A DNA stretch of 64,000 nt from contig NZ_JAHRWL010000001.1 of assembly GCF_019104745.1 (NCBI RefSeq), positions 1,779,001 through 1,843,000 of the forward strand. Reading direction: 5' to 3'. Source of the stretch: Thalassococcus arenae. Its GTDB lineage: Bacteria > Pseudomonadota > Alphaproteobacteria > Rhodobacterales > Rhodobacteraceae. Of this stretch, positions 8,480 through 16,594 are shown in pieces; position 1 is the first letter of the stretch; the number at the start of each line of letters is the position of its first letter. The notes beneath the pieces are model-generated. The model saw only the letters and a list, made by a program, of their open reading frames with translations. It was not told the origin of the DNA and ran no database searches. Both the position numbers and the translations under genes were made by a program.

Positions 8480-10039
8480 TCAGCCGGTCTGCCGTCCCGC
8501 CCATTGCGCGTCGGCGATCCGCTCCGCGTGGGACCTGGCCCAGTCGACCATGGCTTCCGAGGTCATCGGCCGCGCGATCCCGAAGCCCTGCACGTGGTCG
8601 CATCCCAACTGGGCCAGCAAGGCGTGTTCGCCGACGCTTTCCACCCCTTCGGCGAGGGTCTCGAGTCCCAGCCTGCCGGCCAGGCCCAGCACCGCGGCCA
8701 GCATCCGGCGCTGATCCTCGTCGCGATCGACGCGGGTGACGAAGGACCGGTCGATCTTGAGCCGGTGCACCGAAAACCGCCGCAAGGCGGTGATCGAGGC
8801 GTGACCGGTGCCGAAATCGTCCAGGTCGATGTGGCAACCGAGATCGCCGAGGTCGCGGATGTTGCGCGCGACGATCCCTTCGGGCGCTTCCGAGATCACC
8901 GTTTCCAGTACTTCGACTCCCAGGCGCTGCGGCGTCAGGCCGAACCGGTCGAGTTCCCACTTGACGCGTTCGACCAGCTGGGGATTGCGCAGTTCGGTGC
9001 CGGAGAAGTTCACGCTGACACGGGGGATGTCGATGCCGGCCTGGTCCCAGGTGCGCAGGGCGGTCAGGCTGTGCTGCAGGATCACCTCGCCCAGCTTGTC
9101 CATCTGTCCCGCCTCTTCCAGGCATTGCAGGAATTGCAGCGGCGGCACGATCCCGCGTTCGGGATGCAGCCAGCGGGCCAGAGCCTCGACCCCGCTGATC
9201 CGGCCGGTCGAGGTGCACACCTGCGGTTGGAACCAGGGCTGGATCTGGCCCGAGACCAGCGCCCGCTCGACATCCGCCAGAAGCCCCCGGCGTTCGCTGC
9301 GCGACCGGACCATCGCGTCGGACCAGGCGCGGATGGCCGACGGGCCGTTGGCAAGCGCCTCGTCCAGCGCGGTCTGCGCGCAATCCACCAGAACGGCGCC
9401 CTGCGCCCCGGGTTTGAGCCGCGACGCCCCGCAAAACCCCACTGCGACGCTGAGATAGTGGGTGCCGTGGTCCAGGCCGATAGGTTCTTCCAGGCCCGTC
9501 TGCACGCGCTTGGCAAGCGACAACAGGATTTCCAGGTCGAGCCGGGGGGCGGGCGCCAGTACGACCGCAAGGCGCGCGTCGCCGATTCGAAACGCCTGAT
9601 CCTCGTCGCGCAACATGCCGCGCAACCGTGCCAGCGAACGGTCGCGCACCGCTTCGGCGGCGTCCTCGCCCCAGCGTCTGACCAGCGGGACCATGTCCTC
9701 GATCTCGACCAGCAGGCAGGCGGTCGCCGCGTTGCGCCGCAATGCCGCTTCCAGCGCCTCGTCGGCCTTGCCCGGCAATGCGCTGGCTGCGATCACATCG
9801 GTTTCGTCCTGGTTGGCAAAGCGCGGCAAGGCGTCGTACATGCCGGCCAACAGGTAGATGGCCGGAAGCCCCAGAGCGACCAGGATCAGCAAGAGCTGGC
9901 CGCCGATCCAGAATGCACCGAGGACAGCCGCGGGCAGGAATGCCAGCATCTGCGGCCCCGTCAGCGCCGCGCGGATGGCGGATTTCGTGCGCCGCAGGCG
10001 CGCCAGCGTATCGGCCGTCATCGCAAGCCCCTGTGTCAA
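8480..10039 (-). CDS. EAL-domain c-di-GMP phosphodiesterase with degenerate GGDEF domain
   Basis: A 519-residue membrane-anchored signalling protein. Two hydrophobic segments lie near residues 28-70. A GGDEF-like domain follows, but the signature is replaced by RIGDARLAVVL, so diguanylate cyclase activity is unlikely. The C-terminal EAL domain keeps the expected catalytic residues: EALARW, VSVNFSG, EVLE, DDFGTGHAS, KIDRSFV, AEGVES and QGFGIARPM, so hydrolysis of c-di-GMP is expected. An in-frame ATG six codons downstream (10021) is an alternative start. It lies between ttcA and yidC on the same strand. Target process unknown; the type I secreted adhesin elsewhere in the window is one possibility, but this is speculative. 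Confidence 0.9.
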   Translation of the reverse strand: MTQGLAMTADTLARLRRTKSAIRAALTGPQMLAFLPAAVLGAFWIGGQLLLILVALGLPAIYLLAGMYDALPRFANQDETDVIAASALPGKADEALEAALRRNAATACLLVEIEDMVPLVRRWGEDAAEAVRDRSLARLRGMLRDEDQAFRIGDARLAVVLAPAPRLDLEILLSLAKRVQTGLEEPIGLDHGTHYLSVAVGFCGASRLKPGAQGAVLVDCAQTALDEALANGPSAIRAWSDAMVRSRSERRGLLADVERALVSGQIQPWFQPQVCTSTGRISGVEALARWLHPERGIVPPLQFLQCLEEAGQMDKLGEVILQHSLTALRTWDQAGIDIPRVSVNFSGTELRNPQLVERVKWELDRFGLTPQRLGVEVLETVISEAPEGIVARNIRDLGDLGCHIDLDDFGTGHASITALRRFSVHRLKIDRSFVTRVDRDEDQRRMLAAVLGLAGRLGLETLAEGVESVGEHALLAQLGCDHVQGFGIARPMTSEAMVDWARSHAERIADAQWAGRQTG

Positions 10040-10097
10040 ACCGTTCGGCAGGCACGCTAGGGCAGCGGTGTAACCGGGGGCTTAATGCGGCTGCGGT

Positions 10098-10949
10098 TTA
10101 GTCGGTCGAATTGTCCGGGTTGCGGGTATCGCGAACCAGGCCCGCGAAGTCGAACAGACTGGGGTCCAGCATGTGCGACGGCCGGATGTTCATCAGCGCG
10201 CGGAACATGACCTGCCGCCGGCCGGGGCTGTTCCTTTCCCATCCGTCGAGGATCTGCTTGACCTGCTGGCGCTGCAGCCCGTCCTGGCTGCCGCACAGGT
10301 CGCAGGGGATGATCGGGTAGTTCATGGCGCGGGCGAATTTCTCGCAATCGGCTTCGGCCACATGGGCAAGCGGGCGATAGACGAACAGATCGCCCTCTTC
10401 GTTGACCAGCTTGGGCGGCATGGTGGCCAGCCGGCCGCCGTGAAAGAGGTTCATGAAGAAGGTCTCGAGGATGTCGTCGCGGTGATGGCCCAGCACCACA
10501 GCGGAACAGCCCTCTTCGCGCGCGATGCGATAAAGGTTGCCACGACGCAGACGCGAACACAGCGCGCAATAGGTCCGGCCCTGCGGCACCTTGTCGGTGA
10601 CGATGGAATAGGTGTCCTGGTATTCGATCCGGTGCGGCACCTGCATCCGGGTCAGGAATTCCGGCAGCACCGTCGCCGGGAATCCGGGCTGACCCTGGTC
10701 GAGGTTGCAGGCCAGCAGATCGACCGGCAGCAGCCCGCGCCACTTCAGCTCGTACAGCACTGCCAGAAGCGTGTAGCTGTCCTTGCCGCCGGACAGGCAG
10801 ACCAGCCATTTGCCACCCTCTTCGACCATGCCGTATTGCTCCACCGCCTCGCGGACGTTCTGCACGATGCGCTTGCGCAGCTTCTTGAACTCGGTGCTTT
10901 TCGGAGCTCCGTGAAACAGCGGATGGATGTCGTCGGCGTTGTCGAACAT
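10098..10949 (-). CDS. ttcA: tRNA 2-thiocytidine(32) synthetase TtcA
   Basis: ATP-dependent enzyme that thiolates cytidine 32 of certain tRNAs; 283 residues. The PP-loop SGGKDS is at residues 53-58. Cysteines that hold the Fe-S cluster are in CALC (128 and 131) and CDLC (216 and 219), matching the family pattern. The start is placed at [10 protein letters not shown] because the sequence further upstream is not conserved in character and would overlap the promoter region of the divergent lipoprotein gene, whose ATG is at 11037. Arg tRNAs are among TtcA substrates in enterobacteria; the tRNA-Arg(ACG) in this window has C at position 32, so it is a plausible substrate. Confidence 0.94.
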   Translation of the reverse strand: MFDNADDIHPLFHGAPKSTEFKKLRKRIVQNVREAVEQYGMVEEGGKWLVCLSGGKDSYTLLAVLYELKWRGLLPVDLLACNLDQGQPGFPATVLPEFLTRMQVPHRIEYQDTYSIVTDKVPQGRTYCALCSRLRRGNLYRIAREEGCSAVVLGHHRDDILETFFMNLFHGGRLATMPPKLVNEEGDLFVYRPLAHVAEADCEKFARAMNYPIIPCDLCGSQDGLQRQQVKQILDGWERNSPGRRQVMFRALMNIRPSHMLDPSLFDFAGLVRDTRNPDNSTD

Positions 10950-11036
10950 GGGGTTGGGATACTCTTCGGTCCACGTTGCGACAAGAGGGTCGCGCGATCT
11001 GTGATCCTTTGTGGCGCGTGGCACGTAGACAACAAC

Positions 11037-11576
11037 ATGAAACACGTCGTTCTATGCGCCACACTGTTGCTCGCCGCCTGCACCGGCAAGCCGTCTCTCG
11101 ACGACCCGAGCCTGAGCCAGCGCGAACTCGATCTCGAGGAATTCTTCGATGGCGAGTTGGTGGCCTATGGCCAGTTCCAGGATATCTTCGGAACCGTCCG
11201 ACGGCAGTTTTCGGTGCGCATCGCAGGTGACTGGGACGGTCAGCGCCTGCGCCTGGTCGAGGATTTTCTCTACGAGGACGGCGCCACCGAACAACGCGTC
11301 TGGACCCTGACCAAGACCGGGCCGGAAACCTGGCAAGGCACCGCACCGGGGGTGATCGGCGTGGCCACCGGAGAAGAGCGCGGCGACCGTTTCAACTGGC
11401 GATACACGATCGACCTGCCGATCCCCGCCGCCGATGGCAGCGTCGACACGATGCGCGTCAGCTTCGACGATTGGATGTGGCTTTGGTCCGACACGCGCCT
11501 GTTCAATCGCGCCTACATGAAACGAGCCGGAATCGATATCGGCGACGTCTCGATCACTTTCGAAAAACTGCGCTGA
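11037..11576 (+). CDS. DUF3833-type lipoprotein
   Basis: A 179-residue predicted lipoprotein. The signal peptide is short and ends in a lipobox, LLLAAC, with the lipidated cysteine at residue 15. The mature part is about 160 residues and contains the [14 protein letters not shown] and WMW-type features I associate with DUF3833, a family of unknown function found in proteobacterial envelopes. It is divergent from ttcA and ends 4 bases before the stop of yidD on the other strand. No role can be assigned from the sequence. Confidence 0.85.
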   Translation: MKHVVLCATLLLAACTGKPSLDDPSLSQRELDLEEFFDGELVAYGQFQDIFGTVRRQFSVRIAGDWDGQRLRLVEDFLYEDGATEQRVWTLTKTGPETWQGTAPGVIGVATGEERGDRFNWRYTIDLPIPAADGSVDTMRVSFDDWMWLWSDTRLFNRAYMKRAGIDIGDVSITFEKLR

Positions 11577-11580
11577 CCGG

Positions 11581-11835
11581 TCACGTGGGTGGTCCGTCCG
11601 ACCGGTCGGCACGCTTGGGTGGAACGGGGTCATACCCGGATCTGCCCCAGGGGTGACACCGCCCGATGCGGCGTGCAGCCAGCCATGTGCCCTTGATCGC
11701 GCCGTGCTTTTCCAAAGCTTCCAGCGCATAGGCCGAGCAGGTGGGTTGGTAGCGGCAGTTATGCCCTACCCACGGCGAAAAGATCAGCCGATAGGCCCGA
11801 ACCGGCAGGGCGACGATCTGGGCCAGCGGCGTCAC
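11581..11835 (-). CDS. yidD: Membrane protein insertion efficiency factor YidD
   Basis: An 84-residue membrane-associated protein of the YidD (HlyA alpha-hemolysin-like) family, thought to assist YidC-dependent insertion. The N-terminal amphipathic helix and the conserved core YRLIFSPW...[15 protein letters not shown], followed by [18 protein letters not shown], are diagnostic. Translation starts at GTG 11835, which overlaps the rnpA stop (GTGA). The usual partner yidC is not adjacent but lies 3.3 kb further on in the same direction. Confidence 0.95.
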   Translation of the reverse strand: MTPLAQIVALPVRAYRLIFSPWVGHNCRYQPTCSAYALEALEKHGAIKGTWLAARRIGRCHPWGRSGYDPVPPKRADRSDGPPT

Positions 11836-12221
11836 GGGTGCACCTTGCGCAAGGCGCGCCGCAGATCGTCCTGCAGGGCGGTGAAATCGCGCCGCGCGGT
11901 GATCTCGTGCCGTCCGACCAGCACATAGTCAAATCCCGCGCGCCCGTGATGCGGAAGAACCAGCCGGGCGACCTCGCGCAGGCGGCGTTTGGCACGGTTG
12001 CGGGCAACCGCATTGCCGACCTTCCTGGAACAGGTGAATCCCACGCGGATCGCGCCGTCATCGCCCCGGTCCCAGGCCTGCAGCAGGAACCCGTCCACCG
12101 GCGCCTTGCGACCGCGCGCCGCGCGCAGGAAATCGGCGCGCCTGGTCAGGGTCTCCAGACGCAACAAAGCCGCCTCGGGCGATGCCGGGGCGGCTTGGGG
12201 TATCGTCAACGGCTCCGCCAT
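11832..12221 (-). CDS. rnpA: Ribonuclease P protein component
   Basis: Basic protein subunit of RNase P, which matures tRNA 5' ends; 129 residues. The family signature appears as [28 protein letters not shown] in two halves ([18 protein letters not shown], then AKRRLREV), and the typical N-terminal [10 protein letters not shown] precedes it. The start at 12221 gives a length close to the bacterial norm (about 120); the longer upstream open frame overlaps rpmH and is rejected. Located directly after rpmH and overlapping yidD, the universal order. Confidence 0.95.
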   Translation of the reverse strand: MAEPLTIPQAAPASPEAALLRLETLTRRADFLRAARGRKAPVDGFLLQAWDRGDDGAIRVGFTCSRKVGNAVARNRAKRRLREVARLVLPHHGRAGFDYVLVGRHEITARRDFTALQDDLRRALRKVHP

Positions 12222-12238
12222 GGGCAGAGCGGGCCGGG

Positions 12239-12373
12239 TTACGCGCTCAGCGACTTGCGGCCGCGGGCACGACGGGCGTTCAGGATCTTGCGGCCGGCCT
12301 TGGTGGCCATGCGGGCGCGGAAACCGTGGCGGCGCTTGCGAACCAGGTTCGACGGCTGAAAGGTGCGTTTCAT
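12239..12373 (-). CDS. rpmH: 50S ribosomal protein L34
   Basis: A 44-residue, very basic protein beginning [18 protein letters not shown] and ending in RGRKSLSA, which is the canonical L34 sequence. It is encoded 17 bases upstream of rnpA on the minus strand, the usual arrangement. A near-consensus promoter lies 67 bases upstream of the start codon. Confidence 0.98.
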
Positions 12374-12439
12374 CGCGTTTGCTCCGTGTCATTGGCCCCG
12401 CAAAGCGGATTCGCAGGGCCAGGGATGTCTGAAGCCCGT

Positions 12440-12468
12440 GCTATAGGGTGGGTGCGGGACGCTGTCAA
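12440..12468 (-). promoter_or_regulatory. Sigma-70-type promoter of rpmH-rnpA-yidD
   Basis: On the minus strand a perfect -35 TTGACA (12468-12463) is separated by exactly 17 bases from TATAGC (12445-12440). Transcription would start near 12433, giving an rpmH leader of about 60 bases. An 11-bp inverted repeat lies immediately upstream of the -35. Confidence 0.75.
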
Positions 12469-12469
12469 A

Positions 12470-12514
12470 CGGCAATTCCGGGTCTGAATGCAACAATCCG
12501 CAACGGAATTGCCG
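12470..12514. repeat. 11-bp perfect inverted repeat between rpmH promoter and TVP38 gene
   Basis: CGGCAATTCCG at 12470-12480 is repeated in inverted form as CGGAATTGCCG at 12504-12514, with 23 bases between the arms. It abuts the -35 of the rpmH promoter and lies in the divergent spacer before the plus-strand TVP38 operon. It could be a paired operator site or a hairpin in the plus-strand leader; no poly-T follows, so a terminator is less likely. Confidence 0.6.
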
Positions 12515-12659
12515 GGCAAATGTTTCACTCTGGTCATAATCGCGGCCTTTGCTCACGCTGGACCACACCGGCGATCAAGGGGGCGTGAAGATGCTGTTGC
12601 GCGGGCAGTCCGGACCGCATGTTTCAACCGACACCGCAACACACCGGACACCCCGACCC

Positions 12660-13394
12660 ATGAGCGACATGACCACCGACACCCCGAAACAAGGCCTGCG
12701 CCGCCACCTTCCGCTGATCGCGATCCTGATCGTGGCGACGATCGGGTTTTTCACGCTGCGTGATCATCTCGGCTTCGAGGCGCTGCGCGACAACCGCGAG
12801 GCGCTGCTGGCCTTCCGCGACACGCATTACGCCGCGACCGTCGGGCTGTTCATCCTGGCCTACATCGCCATCGTCGCCTTTTCGCTGCCCGGTGCCACCA
12901 TCGCCACGCTGACCGGCGGTTTCCTGTTCGCCACCTTTCCCGGGGCGCTGTTCAACATGATCGCGGCCACCATCGGCGCGACGGCAATCTTTCTGGCCGC
13001 CCGCTGGGGTCTTGGGGCACGCCTTGCCGAGCGGATGGAAAGCAGTGACGGCATGGTCAAGCGCATCAAGGACGGCATCGACGAAAACCAGTGGTCCATG
13101 CTGTTCCTGATCCGGCTGGTGCCCGCGGTGCCGTTCTTCGTGGCCAACCTCGTCCCTGCCTTCGTGGGCGTGCCGCTGTGGCGCTACGTGGTGACGACCT
13201 TCCTGGGCATCGCGCCCGGGGCGGTGGTCTATACCTCGGTCGGCGCCGGTCTGGGTGAGGTGTTCGAACGCGGTGAGACACCCGATCTGGGTATCATCTT
13301 CGCGCCGGAAATCCTGCTGCCGATCCTGGGTTTGTGCGCACTTGCCGCGCTGCCCATCCTCATCAAGGCCGTGCGCGGCAAGAAAGGCCTGTAA
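12660..13394 (+). CDS. TVP38/TMEM64 family (VTT domain) inner-membrane protein
   Basis: A 244-residue polytopic membrane protein of the VTT/DedA-like superfamily, implicated in lipid scrambling or transport in several organisms. Hydrophobic segments occur near residues 17-33, 60-82, 90-115 and further towards the C-terminus. The conserved core includes SLPGATIATLTGGFLF and the RLVPAVPFF...VPAFVGVP segment typical of VTT proteins. The start ATG at 12660 is chosen over earlier in-frame codons because the upstream part lacks protein-like character; ATG 12669 is also possible. Only 3 bases separate it from the flavoprotein gene, a pairing that in other bacteria occurs as a single fused protein. 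Confidence 0.88.
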   Translation: MSDMTTDTPKQGLRRHLPLIAILIVATIGFFTLRDHLGFEALRDNREALLAFRDTHYAATVGLFILAYIAIVAFSLPGATIATLTGGFLFATFPGALFNMIAATIGATAIFLAARWGLGARLAERMESSDGMVKRIKDGIDENQWSMLFLIRLVPAVPFFVANLVPAFVGVPLWRYVVTTFLGIAPGAVVYTSVGAGLGEVFERGETPDLGIIFAPEILLPILGLCALAALPILIKAVRGKKGL

Positions 13395-13397
13395 GCG

Positions 13398-14816
13398 ATG
13401 CAGACGATCAAGACCGACCTGCTGGTCATCGGGGCAGGGTCCGGCGGGCTGTCGGTCGCGGCGGGTGCCGTCCAGATGGGCGCCGACGTGACCCTGCTCG
13501 AAGCGCACAAGATGGGCGGCGATTGCCTGAACTACGGTTGCGTGCCGTCCAAGGCGCTGATCGCCTCGGGCAAGACCGCCTATGCGATGTCGCACGCCGC
13601 GCCCTACGGCATCGCCGACGTCGCGCCCCAGGTCGATTACGCCGCCGCAAAGGACCACGTGGCCGACGTGATCGAGACCATCGCGCCGGTCGACAGCCAG
13701 GAACGGTTCGAAGGGCTGGGCGTGCGGGTGATCCGCGAACGCGGGCGGTTCGTCGATGAAAACACCGTCGAGGCAGGCGATCACCGCATCACCGCGCGAC
13801 GCATCGTGATCGCGACCGGGTCTTCGCCGCTGGTGCCGCCGATTCCGGGGCTGGATGGCATGCCCTACATCACCAACGAAACGCTGTGGGAGCTGCGCGA
13901 CCGGCCCGACCACCTGCTGGTGATCGGCGGCGGCCCCATCGGGATGGAGATGGCACAGGCCCATCGCAGGCTCGGGTCGCAAGTCACCGTCATCGAAGGT
14001 GCCAAGGCGCTTGGCAAGGACGATCCCGAAATGGCGCAGATCGTGCTGGAAGGCCTGCGCGCCGAGGGGATCGAGATCGCCGAGGATGCCATGGCAAGGG
14101 AAATCCGCGGCAAGGCCGGCGCCATCGAGGTCGAGGCCGAAGACGGCCGCGTCTTCAAGGGCACGCATCTGCTGGTGGCGGTCGGCCGCAAGGCCAATAC
14201 CGACGGGCTGAACCTCGACGCCGCCGGGATCAAGACCACCCGCAGCGGCATCCAGGTGGATGACGGTCTCAAGACGACCAACCGCAAGGTCTATGCCATC
14301 GGCGATGTCGCGGGCGGTCTGCAATTCACCCATGTCGCGGGCTATCACGCCGGTATCGTCATCCGCTCGGCCCTGTTCGGCCTGCCCGCCAAGACCAGCA
14401 CGAAACACATCCCCTGGGCCACCTACACCCAGCCGGAACTGGCGCAGGTGGGTCTGACCGAAGCGCAGGCCAAGAAGGAACACGGCATCAATCTGGAGGT
14501 CGTGCGCTTTCACTATTCCCACAACGACCGCGCCATCGCCGAGCGCAAGACCGCCGGGCTGATCAAGGTGATGGTGGTCAAGGGCAAGCCGGTCGGCGTG
14601 TCGATCGCCGGCTACCAGGCCGGCGAGCTTATCAACCTGTGGTCGTTGGTCATCGCCAACGGGCTGAAAATGAAGCACGTTTCCAACATGGTTGCGCCCT
14701 ACCCGACCATCGGAGAGCTTAACAAACGTGCGGCCGGGGCCTATTTCACTCCCAGGCTGTTCGAAAACGACACGGTGAAAAAACTGGTGCGGCTGGTGCA
14801 ACGCTGGCTGCCGTAA
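13398..14816 (+). CDS. FAD-dependent pyridine nucleotide-disulfide oxidoreductase (MerA/Lpd-like)
   Basis: A 472-residue flavoprotein of the class I disulfide reductase family. The FAD-binding GAGSGGLS is near residue 13, the redox-active disulfide is in GGDCLNYGCVPSKAL, the NAD(P)H-binding GGGPIGMEMAQ follows, and the second FAD motif reads YAIGDVAGG. The C-terminal dimerisation domain is present. It lacks both an N-terminal heavy-metal domain and the C-terminal vicinal cysteine pair of true mercuric reductase, and dihydrolipoamide dehydrogenase partners are absent nearby, so the substrate is unknown. It follows the TVP38 gene by 3 bases and precedes a histidine kinase. Confidence 0.88.
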   Translation: MQTIKTDLLVIGAGSGGLSVAAGAVQMGADVTLLEAHKMGGDCLNYGCVPSKALIASGKTAYAMSHAAPYGIADVAPQVDYAAAKDHVADVIETIAPVDSQERFEGLGVRVIRERGRFVDENTVEAGDHRITARRIVIATGSSPLVPPIPGLDGMPYITNETLWELRDRPDHLLVIGGGPIGMEMAQAHRRLGSQVTVIEGAKALGKDDPEMAQIVLEGLRAEGIEIAEDAMAREIRGKAGAIEVEAEDGRVFKGTHLLVAVGRKANTDGLNLDAAGIKTTRSGIQVDDGLKTTNRKVYAIGDVAGGLQFTHVAGYHAGIVIRSALFGLPAKTSTKHIPWATYTQPELAQVGLTEAQAKKEHGINLEVVRFHYSHNDRAIAERKTAGLIKVMVVKGKPVGVSIAGYQAGELINLWSLVIANGLKMKHVSNMVAPYPTIGELNKRAAGAYFTPRLFENDTVKKLVRLVQRWLP

Positions 14817-14829
14817 CAAAGCGGACGCG

Positions 14830-16212
14830 ATGATCAACTCGTTATCAGGGCGGTTTCTGATCCTGACCACGGTCTTCGTGATGCTGGCCGAGGTGCTGAT
14901 CTTCGTGCCCTCGGTGGCGCGCTTTCGCGAGGATTACCTGCTGGCGCGGCTGGAACGGGCGCAGATCGCGTCGCTGGCGCTTTTGGCCGATGACATGATC
15001 GCGCCGGAACTCGAGGCCGAGCTGCTGGACAATGCCGGCGTCTACAACGTCGCGCTGCGGCGCGACAGCTCGAAACAGCTGGTCCTGTCCTCGCCGATGC
15101 CCTCCGAGGTGTATGCCAGCTTCGATCTGCGCGACGCGCCGGCATTGACGCTGATCCGCGACGCCATGGTGCGGCTGGTCGATCCGCAGGACCGGGTGAT
15201 CCGTGTCATGGGCAACCCGCTGCGCGACGCCGGGCTGCTGATCGAGGTGACGATGAACACCGGCCCGCTGCGGGCGGCGATGATCGACTATGGTCTGCGA
15301 ATCCTGGTGCTGTCGGCGGTGATCTCGATCATCACCGCGCTGCTTTTGTTCCTCGCTGTCCGGGTGCTGCTGGTCAAACCGATCAAGGGGGTGGTCGGCG
15401 CGATGCAGGCCTATGCCGAGGCGCCCGAGGACGCCCGCCGGGTGATCGTGCCCAAGGCCAGCGTACGCGAGCTGCGCGAGGCCGAAGAGGCGCTGCAATC
15501 GCTGCAGACACAGGTCACCCAATCGCTGAAACAGCGCGAACGCCTGGCGCAGTTGGGCGGAGCCGTGGCCCGGGTCAGCCATGACCTGCGCAACATCCTG
15601 ACCTCGGCGCAATTGTTCACCGACCGCATCGAGATGTCCGAGGATCCCCTGGTGCGTCGGATGGCGCCCAAGCTGGTCAACTCGATCACCCGGGCGGTGT
15701 CGCTGTGCGAGGGCACGCTGGCCTTCGGCAAGGCCGAAGAGCCTTCGCCGACGCTGACGCTGTTCAACCTGAGTTCGCTGGTCAACGAGGTTTTCGAGGC
15801 CGAGAGGTTGGCCATCGGCGATGACCCGGTCAGCCTGTCGGCGGATGTCCCCGCCGGACTGGTGATCCGGGCCGACCCCGAACAGCTCTACCGCGCCCTG
15901 GCCAACCTTTTGCGCAATGCCCGTCAGGCCATCGTGGCCGCCAAGCGCGAGGGCGAGATCAGCGTTCAGGCGCGCGTCGAGAACGGCGATTGGGTGATCG
16001 ATGTCGTCGATACGGGGCCCGGTCTGCCGCCCAAGGCGCGCGACCACCTGTTCCAGCCTTTCCAGGGCGGCGCCCGAAAGGGCGGGATCGGCCTGGGCCT
16101 GGCCATCGTCGCCGAACTGGTACGCGGTCATGGCGGCAGCCTGACGCTCAGGCACAGCGACGATACCGGCACCGCGTTCGAAATCCGCCTGCCGATGGGG
16201 GCCAGCGCCTGA
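14830..16212 (+). CDS. Orphan membrane sensor histidine kinase
   Basis: A 460-residue two-component sensor. A transmembrane helix near residues 7-27, a periplasmic domain of about 120 residues and a second helix near 155-178 lead into a HAMP-like linker and coiled coil. The H-box is VSHDLRN with His251, the N-box is ANLLRNARQAI, and the ATP lid reads DTGPGLPPKARDHLFQPFQGG followed by GIGLGLAIV. No response regulator is adjacent; the gene is the third of an apparent operon with the TVP38 and flavin oxidoreductase genes, suggesting an envelope or redox cue, which is inference. A terminator hairpin overlaps its stop codon. Confidence 0.92.
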   Translation: MINSLSGRFLILTTVFVMLAEVLIFVPSVARFREDYLLARLERAQIASLALLADDMIAPELEAELLDNAGVYNVALRRDSSKQLVLSSPMPSEVYASFDLRDAPALTLIRDAMVRLVDPQDRVIRVMGNPLRDAGLLIEVTMNTGPLRAAMIDYGLRILVLSAVISIITALLLFLAVRVLLVKPIKGVVGAMQAYAEAPEDARRVIVPKASVRELREAEEALQSLQTQVTQSLKQRERLAQLGGAVARVSHDLRNILTSAQLFTDRIEMSEDPLVRRMAPKLVNSITRAVSLCEGTLAFGKAEEPSPTLTLFNLSSLVNEVFEAERLAIGDDPVSLSADVPAGLVIRADPEQLYRALANLLRNARQAIVAAKREGEISVQARVENGDWVIDVVDTGPGLPPKARDHLFQPFQGGARKGGIGLGLAIVAELVRGHGGSLTLRHSDDTGTAFEIRLPMGASA

Positions 16213-16225
16213 GCGCCGGTTTTTT
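16202..16225 (+). terminator. Intrinsic terminator after the histidine kinase
   Basis: CCAGCGC, loop CTGA, GCGCCGG forms a stem with one A-C mismatch, followed directly by six T residues (16220-16225). The loop contains the TGA stop codon of the kinase gene. It would insulate the downstream tRNA promoter. Confidence 0.6.
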
Positions 16226-16237
16226 CGTCTTTGCCCC

Positions 16238-16266
16238 TTGCAAAGCGTTCTGTCAGCGAGTAACTC
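16238..16266 (+). promoter_or_regulatory. Promoter of tRNA-Arg
   Basis: TTGCAA at 16238-16243 and TAACTC at 16261-16266 are spaced by exactly 17 bases. The expected start site near 16273 is only a few bases before the mature tRNA 5' end at 16277. The -10 is weak, so this is a positional rather than a consensus argument. Confidence 0.5.
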
Positions 16267-16276
16267 CACCCCCCAC

Positions 16277-16353
16277 GGACCGATAGCTCAGCTGGATAGA
16301 GTACTTGACTACGAATCAAGGGGTCGGGGGTTCGAATCCTCCTCGGTCCGCCA
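16277..16353 (+). tRNA. tRNA-Arg (anticodon ACG)
   Basis: A 77-base tRNA with encoded CCA. The acceptor GGACCGA (16277-16283) pairs with TCGGTCC (16343-16349). The D stem is GCTC/GAGT, the anticodon stem CTTGA/TCAAG encloses loop CTACGAA with anticodon ACG at 16311-16313, and the T arm is GGGGG-TTCGAAT-CCTCC. A34 must be converted to inosine to read CGU, CGC and CGA codons; the deaminase gene tadA is in this window at 45919. Confidence 0.97.
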
Positions 16354-16594
16354 CTTGATCCGGGTTGTAAGGGACAGGTTCCGCATGGCGGAACGGACCC
16401 CGACCGGACACGATCCCGACCAGCGGTTTCCCTGAACGAACGGCGCGGCCGTCGATTGCCGTTCTCGGCAGTTCACGTCGGGCGACAGGGCAGGGTCCAC
16501 CGGGCCGTATACTTGTGGCCGATACGCGTCTAAGCTCCGGTTCCCGCAGCCGATCGGGTCCCTCGGGACGAAACCCGGTCCATATGAACCAAGG

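Noticed and set aside
6585-8714. A 709-codon plus-strand frame opposite yidC
   Set aside because: Composition rich in Arg, Gln, Asp and His is typical of antisense frames at high GC; yidC on the minus strand is unmistakable. The same applies to 4124-5839 (+), 12624-14870 (-) and 32820-35249 (-).
12222-12392. N-terminal extension of rnpA to 186 residues
   Set aside because: The extension overlaps rpmH in another frame and lacks protein-like sequence; the ATG at 12221 gives the normal length.
12374-12659. A replication origin next to rpmH
   Set aside because: No DnaA-box clusters (TTATCCACA-like), dnaA or dnaN were found; the spacer is explained by a promoter and an inverted repeat.
13398-14816. 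Annotation of the flavoprotein as mercuric reductase
   Set aside because: The N-terminal metal-binding domain and the C-terminal vicinal cysteine pair are absent, and no other mer gene is nearby.
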